Source: 13-2-20CM-66-19 sp036273735
Lineage (GTDB): Bacteria > Pseudomonadota > Gammaproteobacteria > Steroidobacterales > Steroidobacteraceae
NCBI GenBank assembly: GCA_036273735.1
Contig: DASUHA010000071.1
Span: forward strand, 27,519-91,518
Direction: 5' to 3'
DNA length: 64,000 bases
The notes beneath the pieces were generated by a model. It had not been told where the DNA came from and made no database searches. It saw nothing but the letters and a program-made list of their open reading frames with translations. Position 1 is the first letter of the stretch, and each line of letters starts with the position of its first letter. The position numbers were made by a program, and so were the translations under genes. Shown piece by piece: positions 9,148-18,565 of the stretch.

Positions 9148-11174
9148 GTGGGGAGGTCTGGATCGGGCTCGACACGGGCGGCACGTACACGGACGCGGTC
9201 GCATTGGAAGGCGGCCGCCGGGTGATCGCCAGCGCCAAGGCGCTCACCACGCACTGGGACCTTTCGGTGGGACTGGCAGCGGCGCTGCGCTCCGTTCTGA
9301 CCGCGCTGCCCGAAGGCACTTGGCAACACATCTCGCTCGTTTCCGTTTCGACGACGCTCGCGACCAACGCGGTCGTGGAGAACCGCTTCAGTCCGATCTG
9401 CGCGATGCTCGTGGGCTTCAATGACCGCATGGCCGCAGAGACGGGCATCGAGAGGCACCTGGGAGGCATCGTCGTACGCGTGCGCGGCGGACATGATCCA
9501 ACCGGCGTGGAGGAACACGCGCTCGATGAGGCAGCAGTCGAAGCGGCGGTACGGGAGCACGGGCCGCGGGTCGAGGCGTTCGCCGTAGCAGCGCAATTCT
9601 CGGTGCGTAACCCGGAGCATGAGCTACGGATGCGCGAGCGCATTCGGGCCCTGTGCGGCAAGCCGGTCACCTGCAGTCACGAGCTGAGCACGCAGTTGAA
9701 TGCGCCCAAGCGGGCGCTCACTGCCGCGCTCAATGCGCGCCTGGTGCCGCACATCCGGCACCTGCTCGATGCCGTGCGGCAGACGCTCGAGCGCGAGGCG
9801 ATCAGTGCTCCGTTGATGGTCGTGAAGGGTGACGGGACCCTGATGCGGGCGAGCATCGCCATCGACTATCCCATCGAGACGGTGCTCTCGGGACCAGCGG
9901 CGAGTGTGGTGGGCGCGGCCTTCCTCACGGGTCTGAGGGATTTTGCGGTCGCCGACATGGGAGGGACGACCACCGACGTGGCGATCATCATGGACGAGCG
10001 TCCCGTAGTGAGGCCCGACGGAGCCGTGATCGGCGGCTGGCGGACGATGGTCCAGGCCATCGACGTCCATACCAGCGGTCTCGGCGGAGACAGCGAGGTG
10101 CATTTCGATCGGGAAGCCCGTTTGAGCGTCGGGCCGCGCAGAGTCATGCCCCTGAGCCTGCTCGCGCATCAATTTCCCGAGGTGCTGGGGGAGCTCACCC
10201 GCCTGGCCGCGGCGGAGCGACTGCCGTCGTTTGCGGGGCAGTTCGGCCATCGCAATCCCGGCCGCGAGGCGGGGCCGGATCTCGATCGACTGGAGCTGCG
10301 GGTCTGGCACGCACTCGGCACGACACCGCGGCGGCTCGACCAGGTCGCGCACACCGCCCAGGGCGTCGAGGCGCTACGTCGGCTGGTGGACCGCGGGCTA
10401 GCGACTCTCGCGGGATTCACGCCGAGCGATGCGCTGCACGTCCTGGGTCGCCAGGGCGACTGGAGTTGCGATGCGGCACGGCTCGGGGCGGCCATCCTTG
10501 CCACCGAGGAGCGCAATGTGACCGCGCGCAGCGGCAAGGACTCCCCCGAGGTGTTGTCCGAGCGTGTTCAAGAGCTCGTGATACGGCAGGCGGCGCGCGT
10601 GGTGTTGGAGAGTGCGCTCGCGCAGGATCCGGGTGTCGAGCCGCACAACGGACGCTGGGGGCCGCTCGGCATCCTGATCGATCGCGTGGTGGAGGGCCGC
10701 CCTGTGTCGAGACTCCTCGATGCCCAGCCGCGCCTCGCGAATCCGCTGGTGGCCATCGGCGCTCCGGCCGCGGTGTTCTATCCCGAAGTTGCGCGCCGCC
10801 TCGGCGCCCGGCTCATCGTTCCCGCGCACGCCGCAGTCTGCAATGCCGTGGGCGCCGTTACCGGCGTCGTCTCAGAGACGGTCGACATCCTCGTGAATCA
10901 GCCGCAGTGGCAGGTGTTCCGTGTGCACGATCCGGCGGGCATCCGGGATTTTACCGCGGCGGATGAGGCAATTGCCGCGGCAAAGGTCATCGCACGGGAG
11001 CTCGCGCTCGCGGCCGCGCGCCGCGCTGGCGCAACCGATCCCCATGTGGAGACGTCCGTCACCGAGCGGCGCGCCTCGTCGAGCTCCGGCGACACATATC
11101 TTGCCGAGGCCACCGTCCGTGGCCGGGCAACGGGACGCCCGGCAACGGGCGCTCGAGTCCCCGAGGCGGGCTGA
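9144..11174 (+). CDS. hydantoinase/oxoprolinase (HyuA-like) family protein, no HyuB partner
   Basis: 676 residues. Actin-like ATPase fold: phosphate loop 1 is GLDTGGTYTDAVAL near residue 8, phosphate loop 2 is ADMGGTTTDVAI near 270. Family members hydrolyse cyclic amides (hydantoins, 5-oxoproline) with ATP. A HyuB partner normally sits next door but none is present in the window. Located between folD and fhs with a 4-base overlap on folD, so it belongs to the one-carbon operon. It could be a hydrolase that feeds N-methyl compounds into the pathway (as N-methylhydantoin hydrolysis does towards sarcosine) or an ATPase that assists the corrinoid system. Neither can be chosen on sequence. The C-terminal 45 residues are low-complexity. 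Confidence 0.75.
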   Translation: MSGEVWIGLDTGGTYTDAVALEGGRRVIASAKALTTHWDLSVGLAAALRSVLTALPEGTWQHISLVSVSTTLATNAVVENRFSPICAMLVGFNDRMAAETGIERHLGGIVVRVRGGHDPTGVEEHALDEAAVEAAVREHGPRVEAFAVAAQFSVRNPEHELRMRERIRALCGKPVTCSHELSTQLNAPKRALTAALNARLVPHIRHLLDAVRQTLEREAISAPLMVVKGDGTLMRASIAIDYPIETVLSGPAASVVGAAFLTGLRDFAVADMGGTTTDVAIIMDERPVVRPDGAVIGGWRTMVQAIDVHTSGLGGDSEVHFDREARLSVGPRRVMPLSLLAHQFPEVLGELTRLAAAERLPSFAGQFGHRNPGREAGPDLDRLELRVWHALGTTPRRLDQVAHTAQGVEALRRLVDRGLATLAGFTPSDALHVLGRQGDWSCDAARLGAAILATEERNVTARSGKDSPEVLSERVQELVIRQAARVVLESALAQDPGVEPHNGRWGPLGILIDRVVEGRPVSRLLDAQPRLANPLVAIGAPAAVFYPEVARRLGARLIVPAHAAVCNAVGAVTGVVSETVDILVNQPQWQVFRVHDPAGIRDFTAADEAIAAAKVIARELALAAARRAGATDPHVETSVTERRASSSSGDTYLAEATVRGRATGRPATGARVPEAG

Positions 11175-11258
11175 GGGAAATCCGAGACCGTCGGGTTGCG
11201 CGGCAGCGGCCGCGGCCAGCAAACTACCCCTCTCGCCTCCCGATGCTGGAGCTCCGCG

Positions 11259-13166
11259 ATGGCTAAGACCGACGTTGGGCCTAGGGGAACCTCTGTACCC
11301 GTGCCGCGCGATATCGATATCGCGCAGAGCGCGACGCTGCTGCCCATCGGGGAGGTGGCGGCGAAGGCCGGCATCCTTCCGCACGAGCTCGAGTCATACG
11401 GGCGATACAAGGCGAAAGTGAGCCTCGCGGTGCGCGACCGGCTCAAGGACGCGCCGAACGGAAAATACATCGTCGTCACGGCGATCACGCCCACACCGCT
11501 CGGTGAAGGCAAGACGACGACCACGGTGGGACTGAGCCAGGCCATCGGCGCGCATCTTGGCAAGAAAGTCTTCACCTGCATCCGCCAGCCGAGTCAGGGA
11601 CCGACGTTCGGCATCAAAGGCGGTGCGGCAGGCGGCGGCTACAGCCAGATCATCCCGATGGAGGATCTCAACCTCCATCTCACCGGCGACATCCACGCGA
11701 TCACCGCGGCGAACAATCTGCTGGCGGCCGCGATCGATGCCCGCCTCCTGCACGAGACGGCGCAGACCGACGAGGCTTTGTTCGATCGGCTCTGTCCACC
11801 CGGGAAGGATGGGAGCCGGCGATTCTCGCCCGTGATGCTGCGGCGGCTGCGCAAGCTCGATATCCGCAGGACCGATCCCAACGACCTCACACCCGAGGAG
11901 CGCAGCCGCTTCGCGCGCCTCAACATCGATCCGGGGACCATTACCTGGCGGCGGGTGATCGATACGAGCGACCGCCTGCTGCGTCAGATCACGGTGGGGC
12001 AGGGGCCGGAAGAGAGGGGAATGACGCGTGTCACCGGTTTTGACATCACGGCTGCAAGCGAAGTCATGGCGATCCTCGCTCTGACGACCGGCCTCACCGA
12101 CATGCGCGAGCGGTTGGGCCGCGTGGTGATCGGCACGAACCGCGCAGGCGATGCGGTGACTGCGGACGATCTGGGTGTGGGCGGCGCGATGACCGTGCTC
12201 ATGAAGGACACCATCATGCCGAACCTGCTGCAGACGCTCGAGGGAACACCGGCCTTCGTGCACGCCGGGCCGTTCGGCAACATTGCGCATGGGAATTCGT
12301 CGATCATCGCCGATCAGATTGCGCTGAAACTCGTGGGGCCGGATGGCTACGTGCTGACCGAGTCGGGATTCGGCGCCGACATGGGGATGGAGAAGTTCTT
12401 CAACATCAAGTGCCGCTACAGCGGCCTGGTCCCCAACTGCGTAGTATTGGTCGCGACGATCCGTGCCCTGAAGATGCACGGCGGCGGCCCCAAAGTCACG
12501 GCCGGGCAGCCGCTGCATCCGGATTACACCATGGAGCACCTCGGGCTCATCGAGAAGGGCTGCTCGAATCTCGTCAAGATGATTCAGGCTGCGCGGGTGT
12601 TCGGAATTCCCGTGGTGGTCGCGGTGAACCGCTTCGCCCACGACACGCCGGCGGAAATCGAGCTCGTGCGCAGAGTGGCTTTGCAGGCAGGCGCGCACGA
12701 AGCGGTTGCCACCAATCACTGGGCCGAAGGCGGGGCGGGTGCCGCGGACCTCGGCAGGGCGGTGATCTCCGCATGCGAGCTGCCAGGCAGGTTCCGGTTC
12801 CTCTATCCGCTCGAGATGGGCATCAAGCAGAAGATCGAGACGATCGTCCGGGAGATCTATGGCGGCAGCAGCGTCGAATACCTGCCGGAAGCGGAGAAGA
12901 AGATCGAGCTCTATACGCGGTTGGGATTTGCCAACCTGCCGATCTGCATGGCCAAGACGCATTTGAGCGTGAGCCACGACCCGAACCTCAAGGGCGCGCC
13001 GTTGGGTTTCACCGTTCCGGTTCGAGACGTTCGCGCGAGTGTCGGCGCGGGCTTTCTCTATCCGCTCCTCGGGACGATGAGCACGATGCCCGGCCTACCC
13101 ACGCGTCCGGGCTACTACGACATCGATCTGGATACTGAAACGGGGCGGGTACTCGGTCTGTCGTAA
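11259..13166 (+). CDS. fhs: formate-tetrahydrofolate ligase
   Basis: 635 residues from ATG 11259, preceded by GGAG. Catalyses ATP + formate + H4F to 10-formyl-H4F and runs in reverse to make ATP when methyl groups are oxidised. The P-loop TPLGEGKTTTTVGLSQA lies near residue 73, followed by RQPSQGPTFGIKGGAAGGGY, which is diagnostic for Fhs. The ORF is open 21 codons further upstream, but that stretch is low-complexity. Last gene of the mttB1-folD-hyuA-fhs operon, separated from the hyuA-like gene by 84 bases. With folD it completes the folate branch from methylene-H4F to formate. Confidence 0.96.
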   Translation: MAKTDVGPRGTSVPVPRDIDIAQSATLLPIGEVAAKAGILPHELESYGRYKAKVSLAVRDRLKDAPNGKYIVVTAITPTPLGEGKTTTTVGLSQAIGAHLGKKVFTCIRQPSQGPTFGIKGGAAGGGYSQIIPMEDLNLHLTGDIHAITAANNLLAAAIDARLLHETAQTDEALFDRLCPPGKDGSRRFSPVMLRRLRKLDIRRTDPNDLTPEERSRFARLNIDPGTITWRRVIDTSDRLLRQITVGQGPEERGMTRVTGFDITAASEVMAILALTTGLTDMRERLGRVVIGTNRAGDAVTADDLGVGGAMTVLMKDTIMPNLLQTLEGTPAFVHAGPFGNIAHGNSSIIADQIALKLVGPDGYVLTESGFGADMGMEKFFNIKCRYSGLVPNCVVLVATIRALKMHGGGPKVTAGQPLHPDYTMEHLGLIEKGCSNLVKMIQAARVFGIPVVVAVNRFAHDTPAEIELVRRVALQAGAHEAVATNHWAEGGAGAADLGRAVISACELPGRFRFLYPLEMGIKQKIETIVREIYGGSSVEYLPEAEKKIELYTRLGFANLPICMAKTHLSVSHDPNLKGAPLGFTVPVRDVRASVGAGFLYPLLGTMSTMPGLPTRPGYYDIDLDTETGRVLGLS

Positions 13167-13198
13167 CTACGGCCGCGCAGAATGCCCGGATCCAGCGT

Positions 13199-13906
13199 TC
13201 ATTTAACAGCCGCCCCCGCGCGCTCGAGCACCGTCTCCGCCTGACGAAGGGCCTCCTCATGCCGCTTGGATTCAGCCGTGAGCTGCATGCGGTACGAGGC
13301 AGCATCCGGTGCCAGCTGCCTGACGTTGGATTCCGCGCAGAGCACAAAGCCCCGGAGCGCGCCTGCGAGAAGAGTGCTGGCGACGCCGAGATCGGCGACC
13401 AACGCCAGCGGCGTCAAAGCGGACGCTTCGCTGCACAGGCTCAAGCCTGCTGCGGCTTCCTGCGCGGCCGTGAGAGGCAGATCGATTGCATGGCGGACGG
13501 TGGAACTGATGGCCTGCTCTCGCGCCTGACGCTCGGGGTCGGTCGAATGCGGCAGCCGTCGGGCGGCCAGGTATGCGTCGAATGCAGCGCTGTCGTCGCC
13601 TGCGAGCTGCAACATGCGCTGCGATGCGGTTTGCGCCGCGGCAGTGAGTGTCTCGAGCCTTGGAACGCTTGCGGAGGACTCCCTTCGACGGCCCGTGATT
13701 GTGAGCACTTTCGCGAGGAGGCCGAGCGCGAAGCTGGCAGAGACGGCGGCTACGGCGACGCCGGCTGGCGTCGGCTGTTGGCCCGCAGCCGCCTGGCAGA
13801 ATTGCTCGAGCGTGGATTCGGAAACTTGCGGCGGCACGGAGCCTCTCCAGAGATCTCGTCGACTGATCGGATGATGCCCGAGCCACAGATGCTCGTGGTG
13901 GCGCAT
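13199..13906 (-). CDS. cyclodeaminase/cyclohydrolase family protein (FTCD_C type)
   Basis: 235 residues if started at ATG 13906; upstream ATG codons up to 14014 stay in frame. The all-helical, alanine-rich protein matches the C-terminal domain of formiminotransferase-cyclodeaminase. Marks are STLEQFCQAAAGQQPTPAGVA with the conserved P-x-P-G-G-like turn (here PTPAGV), AGDDSAAFDAYLAARRLP and the C-terminal NVRQLAPDAASYR. Stand-alone members act as methenyl-H4F cyclohydrolase (FchA) or formimino-H4F cyclodeaminase. In this island the cyclohydrolase role is more likely. It is the last gene of the reverse operon, 235 bases after the activase gene. Confidence 0.75.
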   Translation of the reverse strand: MRHHEHLWLGHHPISRRDLWRGSVPPQVSESTLEQFCQAAAGQQPTPAGVAVAAVSASFALGLLAKVLTITGRRRESSASVPRLETLTAAAQTASQRMLQLAGDDSAAFDAYLAARRLPHSTDPERQAREQAISSTVRHAIDLPLTAAQEAAAGLSLCSEASALTPLALVADLGVASTLLAGALRGFVLCAESNVRQLAPDAASYRMQLTAESKRHEEALRQAETVLERAGAAVK

Positions 13907-14028
13907 CCGTGGACCCATGGTGGCTGCCGGCTGTGAAAGTGACCTGCACGTCAGCAGGCTGCCTTTAGGCGAGAAGCATCTCCTGAGGCAGAGGGTCATA
14001 GGCCACGATTCCACGACCGCGCGCGAAG

Positions 14029-14078
14029 TCGGTGCAATCGCGATAATACACTCGGTGCAATCGACTCATTGCACCGAG
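14029..14078. promoter_or_regulatory. TCGGTGCAATCG direct repeat plus 11-bp inverted repeat
   Basis: TCGGTGCAATCG occurs at 14029-14040 and again at 14052-14063. The second copy forms the left arm of a perfect 11-bp inverted repeat: CTCGGTGCAAT at 14051-14061, a 6-base loop, ATTGCACCGAG at 14068-14078. The block lies between the activase and the cyclohydrolase gene. Three half-sites with 22-23 base spacing look like a protein-binding operator more than a terminator, since no T-run follows. Which regulator binds is unknown. Confidence 0.45.
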
Positions 14079-14141
14079 GTCGCCGAATGAACTGAAAACG
14101 CCCCTCCACGCCCGGGGACTCCTCTTTATAGGCCGCCCCGG

Positions 14142-16172
14142 CTAAGGCTCTTTCGGCGCAGGGGCAGCGGCCCGGCGGCGGGCGCCGCGCGCGCCGGCAC
14201 GGGGAGTCGGCGCTTTCGGCGCCGGCAAAGAGACGGCTTTGCGAAGGTTCGGATAGGGCGCCGTCGAGTGGGGAATTCCCATCGCCTCGACAAAGTGGCT
14301 CTGGAACCGCGGCTCGATCGCGGTTTCCACCTTCTCGACATTGTGTACCAGCGTCTCGATCGTTTTGCGCGAGCCGAGATCGAGCAGTGCGATTCGCGCT
14401 CCTGTCCCCGCGGCGTTGCCTGCGGACGAGACCTGCGACAGATCGCAATCCGGAATCATCCCGAGCACCATCGCGTATTTGACGTCGATGTGCGAACCGA
14501 ACGCGCCCGCGAGCCGGATCCGAGCGACTTGCTCGGTGCCGAAGCGGTCCATGAGCAATCGGATGCCGGCGTAGAGAGCAGCCTTGGCGAGCTGGATGGC
14601 GCGTACGTCGTTCTGAGTCACCGCGAGTGTTTGCGTCCCCTGGTAGATGACGTAGCCAAATGTGCGGCCCTGGGGCACGACGCGTGGGCTGCGCGCGGCG
14701 AGCTCTCCATCGACCACACCGTCCTGACTGATGATGCCCGTGAGGAACATCTCGGCGATCGCTTCGATGATGCCCGACCCGCAGATCCCGGTGACACCAC
14801 TCGTTTGCACGGACTCCTCGAACCCCGGCTGGTCCGACCACAGGTCGGAGCCGATGACCTTGAAGCGCGGCTCGAGCGTCGCCGGGTCGATCCGCACGCG
14901 CTCGATCGCGCCGGGCGCGGCGCGCTGGCCACAGCTGATCTGTGCGCCCTCGAACGCGGGGCCAGTCGGGCTCGAGCAGGCGAGCAGGCGCTCCCGGTTG
15001 CCCAATACGATCTCGGCGTTGGTGCCGACATCGACGAGCAGCGTCACGTCCTCGCCAAGGTCCGGACGCTCGGCCAGCACCATACCGGCTGTGTCCGCTC
15101 CGACATGGCCGGCGACACAAGGCAATGCATACGCGCGCGCACCGCGGTGCAAGTGGAGGCCGATCTCCGTGGCCCAAAACTCCAAGGCTTCGTCGGTCGC
15201 GAGCGCGAAGGGCGCGCCTCCGAGCTCCACCGGGTCGATGCCGAGCAGCAGGTGATGCATGATCGGGTTGCCGACCAGCGTGACCTCGAGAATGTTGTCG
15301 GTGTGGGCCTTCGCCTGACGTGCAACATCGGCCGCGAGCCGGTTGAGCGCTTCGCGCACGGCGGCAGTCATCTGCTGCGCCCCGCCCGGATGCATCATGG
15401 AATAGGAGACGCGGCTCATCAGATCCTCGCCGAAGCGGATCTGCGGGTTCATGACACCGCTCGAGGCGAGCACTTCGCCGGACTCGAGATTGCAGAGGTG
15501 GGCGGCGATGGTGGTCGAGCCGATGTCGACGGCGAGACCGAGCGCCAGCTCGTGAAAGCCTGGCCAGACGCCGATGATCCGCTCGCCGCCGTGCACGGCG
15601 ACCGTCACCTTCCAGTCTCCCTTGCGCAGCGCCGGCTGCAGCCGCTGCAGCATATGCAAGTCGCAGCTGAGGCCGGTCAACTGCCACTCGCGCTCCAGGG
15701 CTTCCTCGAGACGCTGCAGGTCGCCCGCGGGATCGTGCATGTCGGGCTCGCGCACCTCGACGTAATGCAGGCGCGCCACTGGATCCAGGGTGATGGCGCG
15801 TGCCTCGGCCTCCTTGCGGATGACTTGCCGGTGCACCTGGCTGGTCGGCGGCACGTCCACCACCAGGTCACCCTGGATGCGCGCCTGACAGGAGAGCCGG
15901 TGGCCGGCCGGCAGAGGCCGGCGGCCGGCGGGATTTTCCTCGGCCGCGCTGAGTGCCGACAGGTTTTCCGGCCGGGAGACCACGCCGTGCTTGGCGAAAT
16001 CGCCCTTCATGACCAGCACTTCACAGCGTCCACAGATGGCGCGGCCCCCGCATACGGAGTCGACGTCTACTCCCAGCGAGCGTGCGGCTTGCAAGAGAGA
16101 GGTACCGAGCGGGAAGCGTCCGCGCTTGCCCGACGGCGTGAAGACGACGAGCGCGTCCGGCTCAGGTGACAC
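14142..16172 (-). CDS. ferredoxin-ASKHA corrinoid-protein activase (RamA/DUF4445 type)
   Basis: 676 residues from GTG 16172, overlapping the previous gene by 11 bases. The N-terminal plant-type 2Fe-2S domain has Cys41-x5-Cys47-x2-Cys50 (SVCGGRAICGRC) and a fourth Cys near 97 (HRLSCQARI). Then come a linker and an actin-like ATPase domain with GLAVDIGSTTIAAHL and LLVDVGTNAEIVLGN. Known relatives reduce inactive cob(II)alamin on methyltransferase partners to cob(I)alamin at ATP cost. Its place in an operon with the B12 protein and methyl-H4F methyltransferase supports that role. The last 35 residues are Ala/Arg/Pro-rich and probably disordered. Start alternatives upstream read low-complexity sequence. 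Confidence 0.9.
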   Translation of the reverse strand: MSPEPDALVVFTPSGKRGRFPLGTSLLQAARSLGVDVDSVCGGRAICGRCEVLVMKGDFAKHGVVSRPENLSALSAAEENPAGRRPLPAGHRLSCQARIQGDLVVDVPPTSQVHRQVIRKEAEARAITLDPVARLHYVEVREPDMHDPAGDLQRLEEALEREWQLTGLSCDLHMLQRLQPALRKGDWKVTVAVHGGERIIGVWPGFHELALGLAVDIGSTTIAAHLCNLESGEVLASSGVMNPQIRFGEDLMSRVSYSMMHPGGAQQMTAAVREALNRLAADVARQAKAHTDNILEVTLVGNPIMHHLLLGIDPVELGGAPFALATDEALEFWATEIGLHLHRGARAYALPCVAGHVGADTAGMVLAERPDLGEDVTLLVDVGTNAEIVLGNRERLLACSSPTGPAFEGAQISCGQRAAPGAIERVRIDPATLEPRFKVIGSDLWSDQPGFEESVQTSGVTGICGSGIIEAIAEMFLTGIISQDGVVDGELAARSPRVVPQGRTFGYVIYQGTQTLAVTQNDVRAIQLAKAALYAGIRLLMDRFGTEQVARIRLAGAFGSHIDVKYAMVLGMIPDCDLSQVSSAGNAAGTGARIALLDLGSRKTIETLVHNVEKVETAIEPRFQSHFVEAMGIPHSTAPYPNLRKAVSLPAPKAPTPRAGARGARRRAAAPAPKEP

Positions 16173-17094
16173 GGCGACGATGGCCTCCCTCGCGCCTGCC
16201 GCGCGCAGCGCCCTCGCCGGGCGCCGCACCTGCGGGGGCCTGTGCCGGCGCTGCATCGCGGAACCTGCGGATCCAACGCATGCAGTCCGGATCGTGTCCC
16301 ATCATGATGTCCGCTCCCATGATGGCCCGTACGATCTCGGTATGCAGCGGGTTCATGATCGCGGAGGTCATGCCCGCGCCGATCGCCGAGATGAGAAATG
16401 CAGAGGTGACTCCCTCGCGCGCCGGCAGCCCGAAGCTGATGTTGGACGCGCCGCACGTCGTGTTCACCTTGAGCTCGGTCCTCAACCGCTTGAGCAGATG
16501 CGTCACCTGGACGCACGCCTTGTTGATGGCGCCGATAGGCATCACGAGCGGGTCGACCACCACATCGGATACGGGAATGCCGTGATCGGCCGCGCGGTGC
16601 ACGATCTTTTTCGCCACCTCGAAGCGCACGTCCGGGTCCTCTGAGATCCCGGTCTCGTCATTTGAGATTGCCACCACCGCCGCCCCGTACTTCTTCACGA
16701 GTGGCAGCACGGACTCCAGACGCTCCTCCTCACCGGTGACGGAATTGACCAGCGGCTTGCCCTTGTAGACTGCGAGGCCTGCTGCAAGCGCGGCGACGAT
16801 TGAGGAGTCGATGGATAGCGGTACGTCCGTCACCGACTGCACGAGCTGCACGGCCTTTGCCAGTATCGCCGGCTCGTCCGCGAGCGGGATGCCGGCATTG
16901 ACATCGAGCATGTGAGCGCCCGCGGCCACCTGCGCCCGCGCATCGGCCTCGACGCGGGTGAAATCCCCGCTGCCCATCTCCGCAGCCAGGATCTTGCGCC
17001 CGGTCGGATTGATGCGCTCGCCGATCATGACGAACGGGCGCTCGAAGCCGATCACGACTTCACGGGTTGCAGAGCTGATGACGGTGTCGGTCAT
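16162..17094 (-). CDS. methyltetrahydrofolate:corrinoid methyltransferase (pterin-binding TIM barrel)
   Basis: 310 residues from ATG 17094. Pterin-binding family shared with the MetH folate domain, AcsE and MtgA: IGERINPTGRKILAAEM, HMLDVNAGIPLADE, LSIDSS, LVNSVTGEEER, VVAISNDETGISED and a late NTTCGASNISFGLP. It should move methyl groups between the corrinoid protein and H4F; in a catabolic setting it makes 5-methyl-H4F for MetF. Its start overlaps the metF stop (ATGA). The C-terminal 30 residues are low-complexity and overlap the activase start. Dihydropteroate synthase was considered, but the NxTCGASN motif and context favour the methyltransferase. Confidence 0.9.
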   Translation of the reverse strand: MTDTVISSATREVVIGFERPFVMIGERINPTGRKILAAEMGSGDFTRVEADARAQVAAGAHMLDVNAGIPLADEPAILAKAVQLVQSVTDVPLSIDSSIVAALAAGLAVYKGKPLVNSVTGEEERLESVLPLVKKYGAAVVAISNDETGISEDPDVRFEVAKKIVHRAADHGIPVSDVVVDPLVMPIGAINKACVQVTHLLKRLRTELKVNTTCGASNISFGLPAREGVTSAFLISAIGAGMTSAIMNPLHTEIVRAIMGADIMMGHDPDCMRWIRRFRDAAPAQAPAGAAPGEGAARGRREGGHRRRVT

Positions 17095-18110
17095 GATGCG
17101 AGCCTGTTGGGATTGCGTTGTGGGTCGCGGCCGGGATACCAGGGGATGCGCCCACCTAGCACGCCGGAGCGCTCGACGATTTCGGGGACGCTGTCTTCCT
17201 GTCGATAGGCCATCAGATGGATGCCACTCACACCGGGCAGCGAGCGGATCTCCTGGATGAGCTCGATGCAGAGATTGCGGCCTTCGCGTGCCTGGTCGGC
17301 GGCGCCTGCCATGCGTGCGACGATCTCGTCGGGGATATGCAGCCCGGGAACGTGCGTGCGCATCCACTCCGCGGCCTTGGCGGAGCGCAGCGGCCCCACC
17401 CCGACCAGGATGAAGATCTTCTCGAGAAGGCCGAGATCCTCGATGTGGCGCAGGAAAACCTTGAGGAGCGGCACGTCGTAGCAGTACTGCGTCTGAATGA
17501 ACTGCGCGCCGGCGGCGATCTTCTTCGCGAGCCGCTGCGCGCGCCACTCGAGCGGCAGAGCGAAGGGGTTCTCGGCGGCGCCGAGCAGCACCCTGGGCGA
17601 GTAGGTCAGCTTCCGGCCGCTCAGGAAGCGGTGCTCGTCACGCATCATCCGGGCGGTCTCGAGCAGGGTTACCGAGTCGAGGTCGAACACCGGCAGCGCC
17701 TGCGGATGATCGCCGGCCTGCACGCCGTCACCCGTCAGACAGAGAATGTTGCAGACCCCCATCGCGGCTCCGCCCAGGATGTCGCCCTGGATCGCAATGC
17801 GGTTCTTGTCGCGGCAGGAGATCTGCATGACGGGGGCGTAGCCGACTCTCGTCAGCAAAGCGCAGACGGCGACGCTCGACATGTGACAGTTGGCACCGCT
17901 GCCATCGGTGGCGTTGATGGCATCGACATAACCGTCGAAGATGCGCGCGCGCTTGTAGACTTCCTCCGGGTCGGCGGAGTCGGGCGGCGCCATTTCAGTG
18001 GTCAGTGCGAACTGACGGGCGCGCAGAACGCGCTCCAGACGGCCCGGGGAGGTGTGGCCCGGCAGGATCGGCAGCGGATACCCGGGTACCGGCTCGTCCT
18101 CGAAGATCAA
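17091..18110 (-). CDS. metF: methylenetetrahydrofolate reductase
   Basis: 339 residues, FAD-dependent TIM-barrel MTHFR. Recognisable blocks: FALTTEMAPPDSADPEEV, AINATDGSGANCHMSS, ISCRDKNRIAIQGDILG, CLTGDGVQAGDHP and AQFIQTQYCYDVPLLKVFL. It interconverts 5-methyl- and methylene-H4F. It directly follows a MetV-like gene with a 4-base overlap, as in acetogen MetVF. That layout suggests a complex able to oxidise methyl-H4F rather than the biosynthetic NADH enzyme. It starts at ATG 18110. Confidence 0.93.
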   Translation of the reverse strand: MIFEDEPVPGYPLPILPGHTSPGRLERVLRARQFALTTEMAPPDSADPEEVYKRARIFDGYVDAINATDGSGANCHMSSVAVCALLTRVGYAPVMQISCRDKNRIAIQGDILGGAAMGVCNILCLTGDGVQAGDHPQALPVFDLDSVTLLETARMMRDEHRFLSGRKLTYSPRVLLGAAENPFALPLEWRAQRLAKKIAAGAQFIQTQYCYDVPLLKVFLRHIEDLGLLEKIFILVGVGPLRSAKAAEWMRTHVPGLHIPDEIVARMAGAADQAREGRNLCIELIQEIRSLPGVSGIHLMAYRQEDSVPEIVERSGVLGGRIPWYPGRDPQRNPNRLAS

Positions 18111-18565
18111 GCGGCGTCTCCGGCGCGCTCGCGCGCCACCCTCAGCCAGGAGGATTTTCCGGTCAACCGGTGATCCACCGGATGCTGTACGTTGCTCAGT
18201 GCCTCGGGGCCACCGGGGATACGGGCACTACCGGCAACGGCCAGATACCAGACACATTTCATATCGGGCCGCACTTCGCAGTTGCCGTTGGCGCGCACGC
18301 CGCCGCAGGGTCCGTTGCGCAGGCCCTTCGGACAGTTCATGGGGCAGGACATGCCGGTCGAGCTCAAGATGCACTGCCCGCACATCCGGCAGTCGAACAG
18401 GAGTCCCTTGACCGAGCGCTCGACCGCCGCCACGGGACGCTCGAGACGCTCATAGCCGATTCGCTTGAAGAGAGGGTGCAGTCCGGTCAGCGCCCGCTCA
18501 AAACCGCGGTAGAAGCTGTTGAGACCACGAGCATGCCGTACCGACCACAGGCGTACGCTGTACAT
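18107..18565 (-). CDS. metV: MTHFR C-terminal zinc/cysteine-rich partner (MetV-like)
   Basis: 152 residues. The Cys-rich core FDCRMCGQCILSSTGMSCP continues as MNCPKGLRNGPCGGV, ending in NCEVRPDMKCVWY. This is the MTHFR C-terminal domain found as a separate MetV subunit beside MetF. The cysteines are expected to bind zinc or Fe-S and link MetF to an electron carrier. Overlaps metF by 4 bases and abuts the PF13769 gene at its start. Confidence 0.85.
   Translation of the reverse strand: MYSVRLWSVRHARGLNSFYRGFERALTGLHPLFKRIGYERLERPVAAVERSVKGLLFDCRMCGQCILSSTGMSCPMNCPKGLRNGPCGGVRANGNCEVRPDMKCVWYLAVAGSARIPGGPEALSNVQHPVDHRLTGKSSWLRVARERAGDAA

Noticed and set aside
11394..12977. 527-codon open frame opposite fhs
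   Set aside because: Antisense shadow in GC-rich DNA; fhs on the plus strand is unambiguous.
13996..15687. 563-codon minus-strand open frame overlapping the activase
   Set aside because: Wrong-frame shadow, Arg-rich, while the other frame has the 2Fe-2S and ASKHA motifs.
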